DNA of 64,000 bases, from contig NZ_CALCZQ010000050.1 of assembly GCF_937903345.1 (NCBI RefSeq), positions 1-64,000 of the forward strand, written 5' to 3'. The translations under genes were made by a program, and so were the position numbers. Source of the stretch: an uncultured Emticicia sp. GTDB lineage: Bacteria; Bacteroidota; Bacteroidia; Cytophagales; Spirosomataceae. Positions 43,411-52,215 of this stretch are shown piece by piece; position 1 is the first letter of the stretch, and each line of letters begins with the position of its first letter. Under the pieces are notes generated by a model, which saw nothing but the letters and a program-made list of their open reading frames with translations, did no database searches and was not told the DNA's origin.

Positions 43411-45273
43411 TTATCTACCAAGGTGAATCATTATCACTGATATATCAGAAGGTGATACTCCGCTTATACGTGATGCCTGTCCGAGTGTTTGTGGTTTTAT
43501 TTTTTTTAGTTTCTGTCTTGCTTCTATAGAGATTGATAATAATTTTTCGTAATCAAAATTGGGATTAATATTTAAGTCTTCTAAACGAGTCATTTTTTCA
43601 ACCATTAATAATTCTTTTTCTATATAACTCTCGTACTTAATATTTATTACGGCTTGTTCAATTACCTCTTCATCGTATTGATCGAGAAATTTTTTCATTC
43701 CATTATCAATAAGTCGTATATTTTCTATGTTTATTTCTGGTCGTTTTAAAATGCTATAAATTGATGATTTTTCTCTTATTGTTGTAGAGCCTATTCTTTC
43801 GAGGTATGTATTGGCTGAATCTGGTGTTATTTTATTTGTTTTTATTTCTCTAACTATTGTATCAGCATTTTCTCTTTTGTATTTCATTCTTTCTAGTCTA
43901 TTTTCTGATGCTAATCCTAAATTATAACCTTTTTGTGTTAAACGAATATCTGCATTATCTTGGCGTAATAAAGTTCTGAATTCTGCCCTTGATGTAAACA
44001 TCCTGTATGGCTCATCTGTCCCTTTATTTACTAAGTCATCAATTAGTACTCCTATGTATGCCTCATTTCTTTTCAATATAAACTCTTCTTTCTCATAAGC
44101 CTTATTATGTGCATTTGTTCCTGCCATTAATCCTTGACAAGCTGCTTCTTCATATCCCGTAGTACCGTTTATTTGTCCTGCAAAATAAAGGTTCTCGATT
44201 AAATGGGTTTCAAGTGTTAGTTTTAATTGTGTAGGAGGAAAATAATCATACTCTATCGCATATCCTGGTCTAAACATTTTTACATTTTCAAAACCTTGCA
44301 TTTTTCTTAGAGCCTCTAATTGTATTTCTTCTGGTAATGATGTTGAAAAACCATTAATATACATTTCTATTGTATTCCATCCTTCAGGTTCTACAAATAT
44401 TTGATGTCTGTCTTTATCTGCAAATCTATTTATTTTATCTTCTACGGATGGACAATATCTTGGACCGAGTCCTTTTATTCTACCACTGAACATTGGAGAT
44501 TTATCAAATCCTTTTCTTAAAACTTCGTGAACCTTTTCATTAGTATAAGTTACGTAGCAACTTCTTTGTTTTGTTAATCGAGGTGTGTTCGTGTATGAAA
44601 ATTTTTCTGGATTTTCATCTCCTTTCTGTTCTTCCATTTGATTCCAGTTTAATGATCTGCCATCAATTCGTGGAGGAGTTCCAGTTTTCATTCTTCCTGA
44701 TTCAAATCCGATTTCTACTAATTGTTCTGTAATCCCATATGCTGCTTTTTCTCCTGTTCTTCCACCTCCAAAGTTTTTTTCTCCTATGTGAATTTTTCCG
44801 TTTAAGAATGTTCCGTTAGTTAACACTACTGTTTTGCCTTTTATTTCTATACCCATTCCAGTACGAACTCCAATTACTCTTTTGTTTTTTATTACCAATC
44901 CTTCTATCATTTCTTGCCAAAAATCAATATTTGGATTTTGTTCCATTGTATTACGCCATTCTTGTGCAAACATCATTCTATCACTTTGACATCTAGGACT
45001 CCACATTGCTGGTCCTTTGGATCGGTTAAGCATTCTAAACTGAATCATAGTTTTATCACTTATTATTCCCGACTGCCCACCTAATGCGTCTATTTCCCGA
45101 ACTATCTGTCCCTTTGCAACCCCACCCATTGCTGGATTGCACGACATTTGTGCGATTGTGTGCATATTCATTGTTACCAATAAAACGGATGATCCCATGT
45201 TTGCAGCTGCAGAAGCTGCCTCACATCCTGCATGACCTGCCCCAACCACTATTACATCATATTCTTTAAACAT
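43411..45273 (-). CDS. mnmG: tRNA uridine-5-carboxymethylaminomethyl(34) synthesis protein MnmG
   Basis: MnmG (GidA), with MnmE, modifies the wobble uridine of several tRNAs. The N-terminus VVVGAGHAGCEAASAAANMG is the FAD-binding fold. CNPAMGG, NGTFLNGKIHIGE, TGTPPRIDGRS and QINGTTGYEEAA are the family blocks, and the C-terminal helical domain (GQASRISGVSPSDISVIMIH) is complete at 620 residues. Its leader carries two parS sites, and the oriC-like gap lies 1.7 kb downstream, a common setting for this gene. Its codon use is strongly AT-biased. Confidence 0.97.
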   Translation of the reverse strand: MFKEYDVIVVGAGHAGCEAASAAANMGSSVLLVTMNMHTIAQMSCNPAMGGVAKGQIVREIDALGGQSGIISDKTMIQFRMLNRSKGPAMWSPRCQSDRMMFAQEWRNTMEQNPNIDFWQEMIEGLVIKNKRVIGVRTGMGIEIKGKTVVLTNGTFLNGKIHIGEKNFGGGRTGEKAAYGITEQLVEIGFESGRMKTGTPPRIDGRSLNWNQMEEQKGDENPEKFSYTNTPRLTKQRSCYVTYTNEKVHEVLRKGFDKSPMFSGRIKGLGPRYCPSVEDKINRFADKDRHQIFVEPEGWNTIEMYINGFSTSLPEEIQLEALRKMQGFENVKMFRPGYAIEYDYFPPTQLKLTLETHLIENLYFAGQINGTTGYEEAACQGLMAGTNAHNKAYEKEEFILKRNEAYIGVLIDDLVNKGTDEPYRMFTSRAEFRTLLRQDNADIRLTQKGYNLGLASENRLERMKYKRENADTIVREIKTNKITPDSANTYLERIGSTTIREKSSIYSILKRPEINIENIRLIDNGMKKFLDQYDEEVIEQAVINIKYESYIEKELLMVEKMTRLEDLNINPNFDYEKLLSISIEARQKLKKIKPQTLGQASRISGVSPSDISVIMIHLGR

Positions 45274-45287
45274 TCTTTTATTATTTA

Positions 45288-45303
45288 TGTTTCACGTGAA
45301 ACG
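45288..45303. promoter_or_regulatory. parS site 1
   Basis: TGTTTCACGTGAAACG differs from the general parS consensus TGTTTCACGTGAAACA at the last base only and contains the perfect 14-bp palindrome at 45289-45302. It lies 15 bases before the mnmG start. ParB would bind here for chromosome segregation. Confidence 0.85.
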
Positions 45304-45325
45304 TTTACTGTTTTATTTATTACAG

Positions 45326-45341
45326 TGTTTCACGTGAAACG
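45326..45341. promoter_or_regulatory. parS site 2
   Basis: A second TGTTTCACGTGAAACG, 38 bases from the first in the same orientation. Confidence 0.85.
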
Positions 45342-45505
45342 TGATTTTTTTTCTTAATGTTTCGGTGGAATTTCTTCCGTTATTTTGTTTTAAAAAATTC
45401 AAAATTAGAACAACTAAAAAAGGGATTTTTAAAACTGATTTGTTAATTCAAATTTAAAGAGACCGGTTGTAAAAAATAAAATATTTTTTTGGTAGCTAAC
45501 AAAAA

Positions 45506-45528
45506 AGGGACGCATTATGTGCGTCCCT
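45506..45528 (-). terminator. Terminator after the DUF4175 gene
   Basis: AGGGACGCA and TGCGTCCCT pair perfectly around TTATG; on the minus strand a T6 run follows. The same GGGACGCA motif forms a hairpin at 55581. Confidence 0.75.
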
Positions 45529-45549
45529 GCAAATTTACTAAAAAATCCT

Positions 45550-48500
45550 TTACTTAATTTTTCTAAAATAATTATCAGTTTCTTTCTTATAGAATGGGGT
45601 ATAATTGGGAGGAACTGTACGAATTAATTCCACTTGTTTTTGTTTCTCTTGTAGAAACTTATTCATTGAAGGCGGTGACTGACGATTGAATTGTAGTGCC
45701 ACTTTCGATTGACGCGTTGGGTCTTCTTCTTGTTGTTGAACAGCTTTTTCGGCTTCAAGTAATCTTGTTTGAATATCGCGAGATCGTTTAATTAGATCGG
45801 GGTTTATACGTTTGTTTACTAAATCTGTTTCATTCTCATCCATTTTTTTCTCTAGCTCTTTTAATTCATTTCCAAGTTTTTTGCCTACATCTGTTCCTTT
45901 CAATTCATCTTGCATTTGCTGAATACGCTTTCTTAGTTCAGATTGCTCTTGTGCAAGTTTGGCGGCTTCTTCAGACAAACCTCTATTACCTTGGCCAGAC
46001 TTACCCATTTTTTCCATTCTTTTATTTATTTCATCTTGCTTATCACCTAATGACATAGGAGAAGGTTTTTGTCCTTTCTTTCCTTTTTTACCAGAGCCTG
46101 GCATTGCGTTGGCCATCATTTGTTGCATTTGACTGAACGTATCGCTGAGCATCAAAGCGAGATTATTAATTGAAGTCATAGAAAATTGCTGTTTAGCCGA
46201 GGCAATATTCAATTTACGCTCTTTAATAAATTTCACGCTTTCATCCATAGAGTTCCGCATAGACGTAACTTCCTTTGTCACAAAAGCCTGGATTTGTAGT
46301 ACTCGCTTTGCTAAAGAAAATAAACTATCCTCGATCATTTTAGCATCATCTTGAATTTTTAATTGCTCTTGTGATAATTTCACAAAACGAGGGTCGGCAA
46401 CATTCATCATACGAAAGTCTTTCATAATTTTTTCTTGGTCAAAAGATAGTTTAACGAGATTTTCTAAAATAGCTCTTAAAGCGTCCAAATCTTCGTCTAT
46501 TTCTTTCATTTCTTGAGACTGCATCGAATCTTTCATTTTCTGAGCCATCTTCTTCATTTTTGAAGCTGCATTCTTTTGACTCTTGGATGCTCCACCACTT
46601 TGCTTTTGTTTGAGTTGTTCTTCTGATTTTTTCTGTTCTTCAGAAACATTTTTTTGTTCTTCTTTTTGTTCATCGAATTCTTTTTTGAGTTCTTTACTCA
46701 ATTTTTCGATGTCTTTCATTTGCTCTTTCTTTTCTTCAAACTCTTTTGAGAGTTTTTCCTGCTCTTTTTCAAGTTCTTCATTCTTTGTATCTTTTTGCAG
46801 TTGATTTGGTTCTTTCTCATTTTTCTGAGATTCATCACCTAATTTATCTTGTTTCTCGGCTAGTTTCTCGAGGTCATGGGCAGTTTTTTCAACTTTCTGT
46901 TGCATTTGAAGTTGTTTGAAAAGTTTAAGTGTACGATCAATGTCTTTGTCCATATTACGTTCTTGGTTTTTTAACTTTTCGAGTTGTTCGATAGTTTTTT
47001 CATCTAAGTCCTTTTCCATCATTTTTTTCAACTCCTCATACATTTTATTGGTTTCGTCATTCATGATTTCTTCCATCAATTTTTTAAGTTGATTCATCTT
47101 TTTCTGGAGTTCGGGAGATTGTTGCTGAAAACGATTGGTTTTTTCCTGCAGCTTATCAAACTGCTCTTGCATAGCTTTCATCTCTGAAATTAACTCGTCA
47201 CGCTTTTTAAGCAATTCTTCCAATTGTTTTTTCTCTTGAAAATCTAAATCTTTTTTACTCTTTAGTTTACTTTCTAAGTTATTGAGTTCATTCTTCAACT
47301 TCTTCGATTTCTCATTGAGCTTTTCTAGCATATCTTCGGTCTTTTCAGTTGATTTTTCTATTTCGGCATCATAATTTTTGATTGAAGGAAGAGAAAACGT
47401 AAGTACAGGCGTTTTTGTACTTTTAGAGCCATTTACGCCGTCATTATCCCAAAGTTGTAAGAAGTATTCTACTTTCTCGCCAGGGTTTAGTTTTAAATCG
47501 ATTAAAGGAAACTGGTAATAAAAACTTTGTGAAATTTGCGATTTATTAAAAGCAACATCAACCGAAGCAAATAAAGGTGCTTGGCTTTGGGCTACATCAC
47601 GCACAGGACGATAGAATAGCTTGAATTGAGTTAGACCATAGTCATCAGTAATATTCCCTCCTAAAACAATATAATTGAAGAGAGTTGTATCACGAATTTC
47701 CTCGAGTTGAATCTGTGGATACTTGTCTGGAATAACATTAATGTAAAAATCAATATTTTCAAGATTAGTGCTAAATTCATTTTTAAGCTGAACATTATAT
47801 GTAGAGGAGTTTTTCAACTGACGAACATAAGAAAAGTTATCTCCATATCCATTCTTTGATCGATATTTTGGTTCGTTTTCGAATAATAAAAATAAAGAAT
47901 CGGTACTTGTTGTCTTAAAATTCCACTTTATGGTTGTTCCTTCTGGAACAACTAGGTTTCCTACATTGTCAAAAACCTCGTTAGATTTATTCAAATATGA
48001 AGGATAATTCAAAGAAACATCAAAAGAAAGTAAGTTAGGTCGACTAATTAATTCAAGTTCAAATTCATTTGAATTAAAACCAGAGGCAAAAAAGTGAAAA
48101 TCAACAGGATTTTGAACCTTTGAAAAAGTAAAGGTATAATTCTTGTTATCAACAGAATTCATTTTAAACTTACGGTCATTGGCTACCAAATAAACAGCTT
48201 CAGGAACAGCATTACCAATAAGTGAAAGATTTAGGTTGAAATCTTCGTTTTTTACTGCTTTTAATTCAGCATTTAGAATTTTAAATTTAAAAGGTGCTTC
48301 TTCTGCAAAATCTTTCTGAAAATAAACGATACGTTCAGTACTACTTTTGAAAAATTTAGGAGATATAGTTGCTATTAAAATAATTAATATAAATGGAAGA
48401 ATGGTATATTTAAGGTATTTTCTATTTTCAGTAATTTTAATTGCATCAGCAAACTTTACGAAACGCAATTCATTGGCTTTCTGACTTATACTCGCTTGAA

Positions 48501-48876
48501 GTAATGCATTTTCTTTATCAGATAGCTGAGCAAGCTGAAGTGTATTTACAAGCCTATCTCCTATTTCTGGGAAAAACTTGCCGATTTCATTCGCAGCTTT
48601 CTCATAAGTAAGTGGCTCGTTGAAATGAAAAAGATAAAGTAATGGCTTTATAACCCATACAAAAAGTGAATAAATGACCATTCCTAGAAAACCAAAAAAC
48701 AAAATTGCTCTGAGAGTGGAGTTAAAACGACCGAAATATTCGACTGTATTAACTAATAAGAAGGCAGAGAATATTAAAGCTAAAGTAAATAAAACACCTT
48801 TAATAAGAATGTTTTTATAATACTTCTTTTTGTAATCGTCTATTTTTTCAAAAATAGTTTTTACAGATGTTGACAT
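45550..48876 (-). CDS. DUF4175 membrane-anchored coiled-coil protein
   Basis: This 1108-residue protein begins with two hydrophobic helices (about 20-45 and 55-80), has another near 150-170, then beta-rich extracytoplasmic sequence to about 500. A very long Lys/Glu/Gln-rich coiled coil (about 510-850) and a Gln/Met-rich C-terminus follow. These match DUF4175 proteins of Bacteroidota, whose function is unknown. It may be co-transcribed with exonuclease III, 24 bases upstream. Confidence 0.83.
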   Translation of the reverse strand: MSTSVKTIFEKIDDYKKKYYKNILIKGVLFTLALIFSAFLLVNTVEYFGRFNSTLRAILFFGFLGMVIYSLFVWVIKPLLYLFHFNEPLTYEKAANEIGKFFPEIGDRLVNTLQLAQLSDKENALLQASISQKANELRFVKFADAIKITENRKYLKYTILPFILIILIATISPKFFKSSTERIVYFQKDFAEEAPFKFKILNAELKAVKNEDFNLNLSLIGNAVPEAVYLVANDRKFKMNSVDNKNYTFTFSKVQNPVDFHFFASGFNSNEFELELISRPNLLSFDVSLNYPSYLNKSNEVFDNVGNLVVPEGTTIKWNFKTTSTDSLFLLFENEPKYRSKNGYGDNFSYVRQLKNSSTYNVQLKNEFSTNLENIDFYINVIPDKYPQIQLEEIRDTTLFNYIVLGGNITDDYGLTQFKLFYRPVRDVAQSQAPLFASVDVAFNKSQISQSFYYQFPLIDLKLNPGEKVEYFLQLWDNDGVNGSKSTKTPVLTFSLPSIKNYDAEIEKSTEKTEDMLEKLNEKSKKLKNELNNLESKLKSKKDLDFQEKKQLEELLKKRDELISEMKAMQEQFDKLQEKTNRFQQQSPELQKKMNQLKKLMEEIMNDETNKMYEELKKMMEKDLDEKTIEQLEKLKNQERNMDKDIDRTLKLFKQLQMQQKVEKTAHDLEKLAEKQDKLGDESQKNEKEPNQLQKDTKNEELEKEQEKLSKEFEEKKEQMKDIEKLSKELKKEFDEQKEEQKNVSEEQKKSEEQLKQKQSGGASKSQKNAASKMKKMAQKMKDSMQSQEMKEIDEDLDALRAILENLVKLSFDQEKIMKDFRMMNVADPRFVKLSQEQLKIQDDAKMIEDSLFSLAKRVLQIQAFVTKEVTSMRNSMDESVKFIKERKLNIASAKQQFSMTSINNLALMLSDTFSQMQQMMANAMPGSGKKGKKGQKPSPMSLGDKQDEINKRMEKMGKSGQGNRGLSEEAAKLAQEQSELRKRIQQMQDELKGTDVGKKLGNELKELEKKMDENETDLVNKRINPDLIKRSRDIQTRLLEAEKAVQQQEEDPTRQSKVALQFNRQSPPSMNKFLQEKQKQVELIRTVPPNYTPFYKKETDNYFRKIK

Positions 48877-48900
48877 AGTGCTTTAAGGTTTATTAGATTT

Positions 48901-49662
48901 TTATAGCAAGTTTAATTCAATTGGACAATGGTCAGACATCAACTGGTCGGGGTGTATATTGACACTTGTTAAATTATTTTTCAGGCTTTCAGAAATAAAG
49001 TGATAATCAATACGCCAACCTAAGTTTTTCTGCTTTGCTCCTGCCCTATATGACCACCAAGTATAATGATTCGGTTCTTGATTTAAATGTCTAAATGAAT
49101 CAATGAATCCAGTATCAAGAAATTTTCCAATCCATGCTCGTTCTTCAGGTAAGAAGCCAGATGAGTTTGCATTCCCCTTAGGATTATGGATATCAATCTC
49201 CCGATGACAGATATTTACATCTCCGCTGATAATTAAGTTTGGAAATTTTTTTTGAAGTTCTTTTATATAAATGTAAAAATCATTTAGGAAAACCATTTTT
49301 ATCCCTTGACGCTCATCTCCTGATGAGCCTGATGGAAAATACATGCTTAAAATAGAAAACGTATCAAAATCGGCTCGAAGAATTCTGCCTTCATCATCAA
49401 ATAAGGAGTTTCCAATTCCATATTGAATATTATTTGGTTTGACTTTAGTTAAAATAGCTACCCCGCTATAACCCCGTTTTTGGGCAGGATACCAATAACA
49501 ATAATAGCCAAGCTCTTCAAAAAGTGGGCTAACCAATTCTGTTTCTGAGAGTTTTATTTCTTGTAAACATAAAATATCAGGATTATTGGTTTTTAACCAT
49601 GTAATTAAGCCTTTATTAATTGCCGAACGAACTCCGTTGACGTTGTATGAAATTATTTTCAT
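48901..49662 (-). CDS. xth: Exodeoxyribonuclease III / AP endonuclease
   Basis: This 253-residue enzyme cuts DNA at abasic sites and removes 3' blocking groups. The Exo_endo_phos fold shows MKIISYNVNGVRSA, LCLQEIKL (metal Glu), SGDVNICH (Asp/Asn pair), TWWSYRAGA, WRIDYHF and the terminal SDHCPIEL (Asp-His). All are typical of the ExoIII branch. It lies between a small conserved gene (36-base gap) and DUF4175 (24-base gap), so these three may form one transcript. Confidence 0.94.
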   Translation of the reverse strand: MKIISYNVNGVRSAINKGLITWLKTNNPDILCLQEIKLSETELVSPLFEELGYYCYWYPAQKRGYSGVAILTKVKPNNIQYGIGNSLFDDEGRILRADFDTFSILSMYFPSGSSGDERQGIKMVFLNDFYIYIKELQKKFPNLIISGDVNICHREIDIHNPKGNANSSGFLPEERAWIGKFLDTGFIDSFRHLNQEPNHYTWWSYRAGAKQKNLGWRIDYHFISESLKNNLTSVNIHPDQLMSDHCPIELNLL

Positions 49663-49698
49663 TTTGATTTTACGATATTTTGTAAGGTTTAGATTTAT

Positions 49699-50058
49699 TT
49701 ATACGTGAAGCCCTATTTCTTTTCTGAAATATTCTATAACAAAGTGCTTAAGTAGTTTTTCTTGAGAAAGCATATCAAAATGAGGTAAATGAGAGATTAA
49801 TTTCCAATGTGGCCAGCCTTCTTCGTCTCTGCCTTCTAGCTGATAATAGCCTCCAAAACTTAAAACTTTACAAATCGCAATGTGCATAAGGTCTTGTTTT
49901 TGTTCTTTTGTAAAATTTTTTTTACCTTGTCCAAGCTCTTGTACTCCAATTAAAAATAAAACACCATTGAGGTCGGTCGGTTTTTTACCAAGATTGTGCT
50001 TTAGGAAACTTTGTAAGGTTTGCCAGTTTTCTTTTAATATGTTATCTTCTTGAGTCAT
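49699..50058 (-). CDS. Conserved small protein of unknown function
   Basis: The frame opens at 50112, overlapping comF on the other strand. The internal Met at 50058 (MTQEDNILKENWQTL) is the better start and gives 119 residues. The protein is a soluble, mainly helical chain with VLFLIGVQELGQGKKNF and YYQLEGRDEEGWPHWKL, resembling uncharacterised Bacteroidota proteins. No catalytic motif is seen. It is divergent from comF and probably co-transcribed with xth. Confidence 0.75.
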   Translation of the reverse strand: MTQEDNILKENWQTLQSFLKHNLGKKPTDLNGVLFLIGVQELGQGKKNFTKEQKQDLMHIAICKVLSFGGYYQLEGRDEEGWPHWKLISHLPHFDMLSQEKLLKHFVIEYFRKEIGLHV

Positions 50059-50063
50059 TTTAT

Positions 50064-50071
50064 TATATTTG
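50064..50071 (+). promoter_or_regulatory. Possible -7 box of comF
   Basis: TATATTTG matches TAnnTTTG, 24 bases before the comF ATG, in the short gap between the divergent starts. No -33 TTTG is visible. Confidence 0.4.
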
Positions 50072-50094
50072 ATATACAAACTTAAACAAACACT

Positions 50095-50781
50095 ATGAAA
50101 TGGTTTAAGCATTTTTTAGATATAATATATCCACGCACATGCGAGGCTTGTGGAGAAGTCCTTTTAGGAGGAGAAAATCTAATTTGTATGAATTGTTTGA
50201 TTGATTTACCTCGTACAAATTCTCACATCCAAATGTTTGATAATGTGTCCAATCGTTTTTGGGGTAAATTACCTGTTACAGATACAATAACATTCTTGAA
50301 GTTTTCTAAAAAAGGAAAAGTTCAAAAATTATTGCACGAACTAAAATATAGAAATAAACCGGAAGTAGGAAAATATTTAGGTAAAATTTACGGGGTTGAC
50401 TTAAAATCAGTTGGTTTTGATAAAAAAGTTGATTTAATAGTAGCTGTTCCGCTTCATCCAACTAAATTAATACAAAGAGGTTATAATCAAGCGGATTGTA
50501 TAGCACAAGGACTTTCTGAGGCTTTAGAAGTACCTTTTGAAACAAATGCAGTGAAAAGACTTATTTATACTCCCTCCCAAACAAAAAAGAGTCGTATTGA
50601 ACGTTTTCAGAATGTTGAGAACATTTTTGAAGTAAACGATATTGAGAAGATTAAAAATAAACGAATTGCAATTGTGGATGATGTGTTGACAACAGGTTCG
50701 ACACTTGAATCTTTAGGAATAACACTGTTAAATTCTGAAGCAAAGGAAATATCAATAGTCACTATTGCAGCAGCCTTTTAA
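50095..50781 (+). CDS. ComF family phosphoribosyltransferase-like protein
   Basis: This 228-residue protein has an N-terminal zinc-binding pair (CEACGEVL and CMNC, about 16-40) and a C-terminal PRTase fold with IAIVDDVLTTGSTLE near 196, the PRPP-loop motif. VPLHPTKLIQRGYNQAD is the ComF block. ComF proteins contribute to DNA uptake or recombination in some bacteria; the exact role here is unknown. A strong terminator follows. Confidence 0.88.
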   Translation: MKWFKHFLDIIYPRTCEACGEVLLGGENLICMNCLIDLPRTNSHIQMFDNVSNRFWGKLPVTDTITFLKFSKKGKVQKLLHELKYRNKPEVGKYLGKIYGVDLKSVGFDKKVDLIVAVPLHPTKLIQRGYNQADCIAQGLSEALEVPFETNAVKRLIYTPSQTKKSRIERFQNVENIFEVNDIEKIKNKRIAIVDDVLTTGSTLESLGITLLNSEAKEISIVTIAAAF

Positions 50782-50786
50782 ATCAA

Positions 50787-50812
50787 AAAACCCCTCTTTT
50801 GGGAGGGGTTTT
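50787..50812. terminator. Bidirectional terminator between comF and gldJ
   Basis: AAAACCCCTC and GAGGGGTTTT form a perfect 10-bp stem between two converging genes. Confidence 0.9.
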
Positions 50813-50833
50813 TCCTAATGAACTATATTTTCT

Positions 50834-52111
50834 TTATAATTTACGCTTTCCTTTAGGCCCAATTGCAATCATTGCACAACGGAAACCAATTGTAGAAGTA
50901 GAAGAATCTTGGTCCAATGCACGGCGAGTACCAGGCGATAACCAATAGGCAACATCATTCCATGAACCACCTTTATAAACTCTTAAGTTGTTATCAATTA
51001 AAGAGTTATATCCTTTTTTGTCATAAAGTTTATCCTCATCCATAAAATCATTTCGACGAACTGGATTCAAGTCATTAACATCTTGATATGAGTTTGGACG
51101 ATAAAGGTCAATTACCCACTCATTTACGTTTCCAGCCATGTTATATAAGCCGAAATCATTTGGAGGAAATTCATAAACTTCTACCGTAATTGTTCCTTTA
51201 TCATTTTGGTGGCCTGCAATACCAGCATAGTCGCCACGGCCACGCTTAAAGTTAGCGAGCATTGTACCTTTGGTTTTTCCTTTGTTTTTACGCATTGATG
51301 AGCCATCCCAAGGATAAATACGTTGATTTGATTGATTCTCATCCATATACTGTGTACCAATCATTGATTTGGCTGCATATTCCCATTCTGCCTCTGTTGG
51401 CAGGCGATAATCAGGTAAAACATTACCAGATTCTATGGCTAAACGTCCACCAGTTTTGGCAGTTGGTGCTTCAGGAGCACCTTTAGATGATTGTTTTCCA
51501 AAACCAATCTTAGATTTTGTTTTGTCACCAAATCTCACGGCCATTTCTCCATTTACAGCTCTAGATCTCCATTTACAATAATCAGAAGCTTGAATCCACG
51601 AAACCCCCACAACAGGGTACATACGGAAACCAGGATAACGTAAGTATTGATCTGTGAATGTGTCGTTGAAAGATAGTTTATTTAACCAAACTGTTGTATC
51701 TGGTAAGGCGGTTTCATAAAACTCTTGTGATGAATCTTTTTGAATAGCTTGTAGGTATTCTAGCCAGTTAAGATTCGTAATTTCACTTTCATCCATATAA
51801 AAAGACGAAACAGTTACCGTTCTTTCAAGGTTATCACGAGAAAAAGTCATATCCTCTTCAACTGTACCCATCGTAAAACGTCCACCTTCAATAAATACTA
51901 GGTTTGGCCCTGCAGGCTGGCCCTTAAAGTCTTTAACTTGTAAACCTGTTGCTTCTTTGCCTTTCTGGGTTTTCTGGTTATACCCAATACCAGTAGCAGT
52001 ACTTTTACGACCAGGATTGAGACTTGAAGCTTTCTTTTTGCTCGAACAACCACTTAGAACCAGCATAAAAGCTAATGCAACCGCAGTCGAACTAAAAAGT
52101 AGTTTTTTCAT
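50834..52111 (-). CDS. gldJ: Gliding-motility lipoprotein GldJ-like (SUMF1/FGE-sulfatase fold)
   Basis: This 425-residue lipoprotein has a signal with lipobox LVLSGC (Cys about 22). The FGE-sulfatase fold runs from VFIEGGRFTMGTVEED (about 72) to GFRCAM, with SFYMDESEITNLNWLEYL, LRYPGFRMYPVVGVSWIQA and GNVNEWVIDLYRP typical of GldJ and GldK. The combination EITNLNWLEYL plus LPDTTVWLNKLSFND favours GldJ over GldK. GldJ stabilises gliding/type IX secretion proteins. No other gld gene is in the window, so orthology is likely but not certain. Confidence 0.8.
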   Translation of the reverse strand: MKKLLFSSTAVALAFMLVLSGCSSKKKASSLNPGRKSTATGIGYNQKTQKGKEATGLQVKDFKGQPAGPNLVFIEGGRFTMGTVEEDMTFSRDNLERTVTVSSFYMDESEITNLNWLEYLQAIQKDSSQEFYETALPDTTVWLNKLSFNDTFTDQYLRYPGFRMYPVVGVSWIQASDYCKWRSRAVNGEMAVRFGDKTKSKIGFGKQSSKGAPEAPTAKTGGRLAIESGNVLPDYRLPTEAEWEYAAKSMIGTQYMDENQSNQRIYPWDGSSMRKNKGKTKGTMLANFKRGRGDYAGIAGHQNDKGTITVEVYEFPPNDFGLYNMAGNVNEWVIDLYRPNSYQDVNDLNPVRRNDFMDEDKLYDKKGYNSLIDNNLRVYKGGSWNDVAYWLSPGTRRALDQDSSTSTIGFRCAMIAIGPKGKRKL

Positions 52112-52215
52112 TTTTGGAATGATTTTTGATAAATAAATTCGTTTTGTAAAAATAGGTAATTCAATATAAATTTCAGTAAAAAACTGAAAATCAATTAATT
52201 AGAAAACACAATAAA

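Noticed and set aside
46583..46804. Cys/Ser-rich 73-residue open frame on the plus strand
   Set aside because: It is the antisense of the Lys/Glu coiled coil in the DUF4175 gene.
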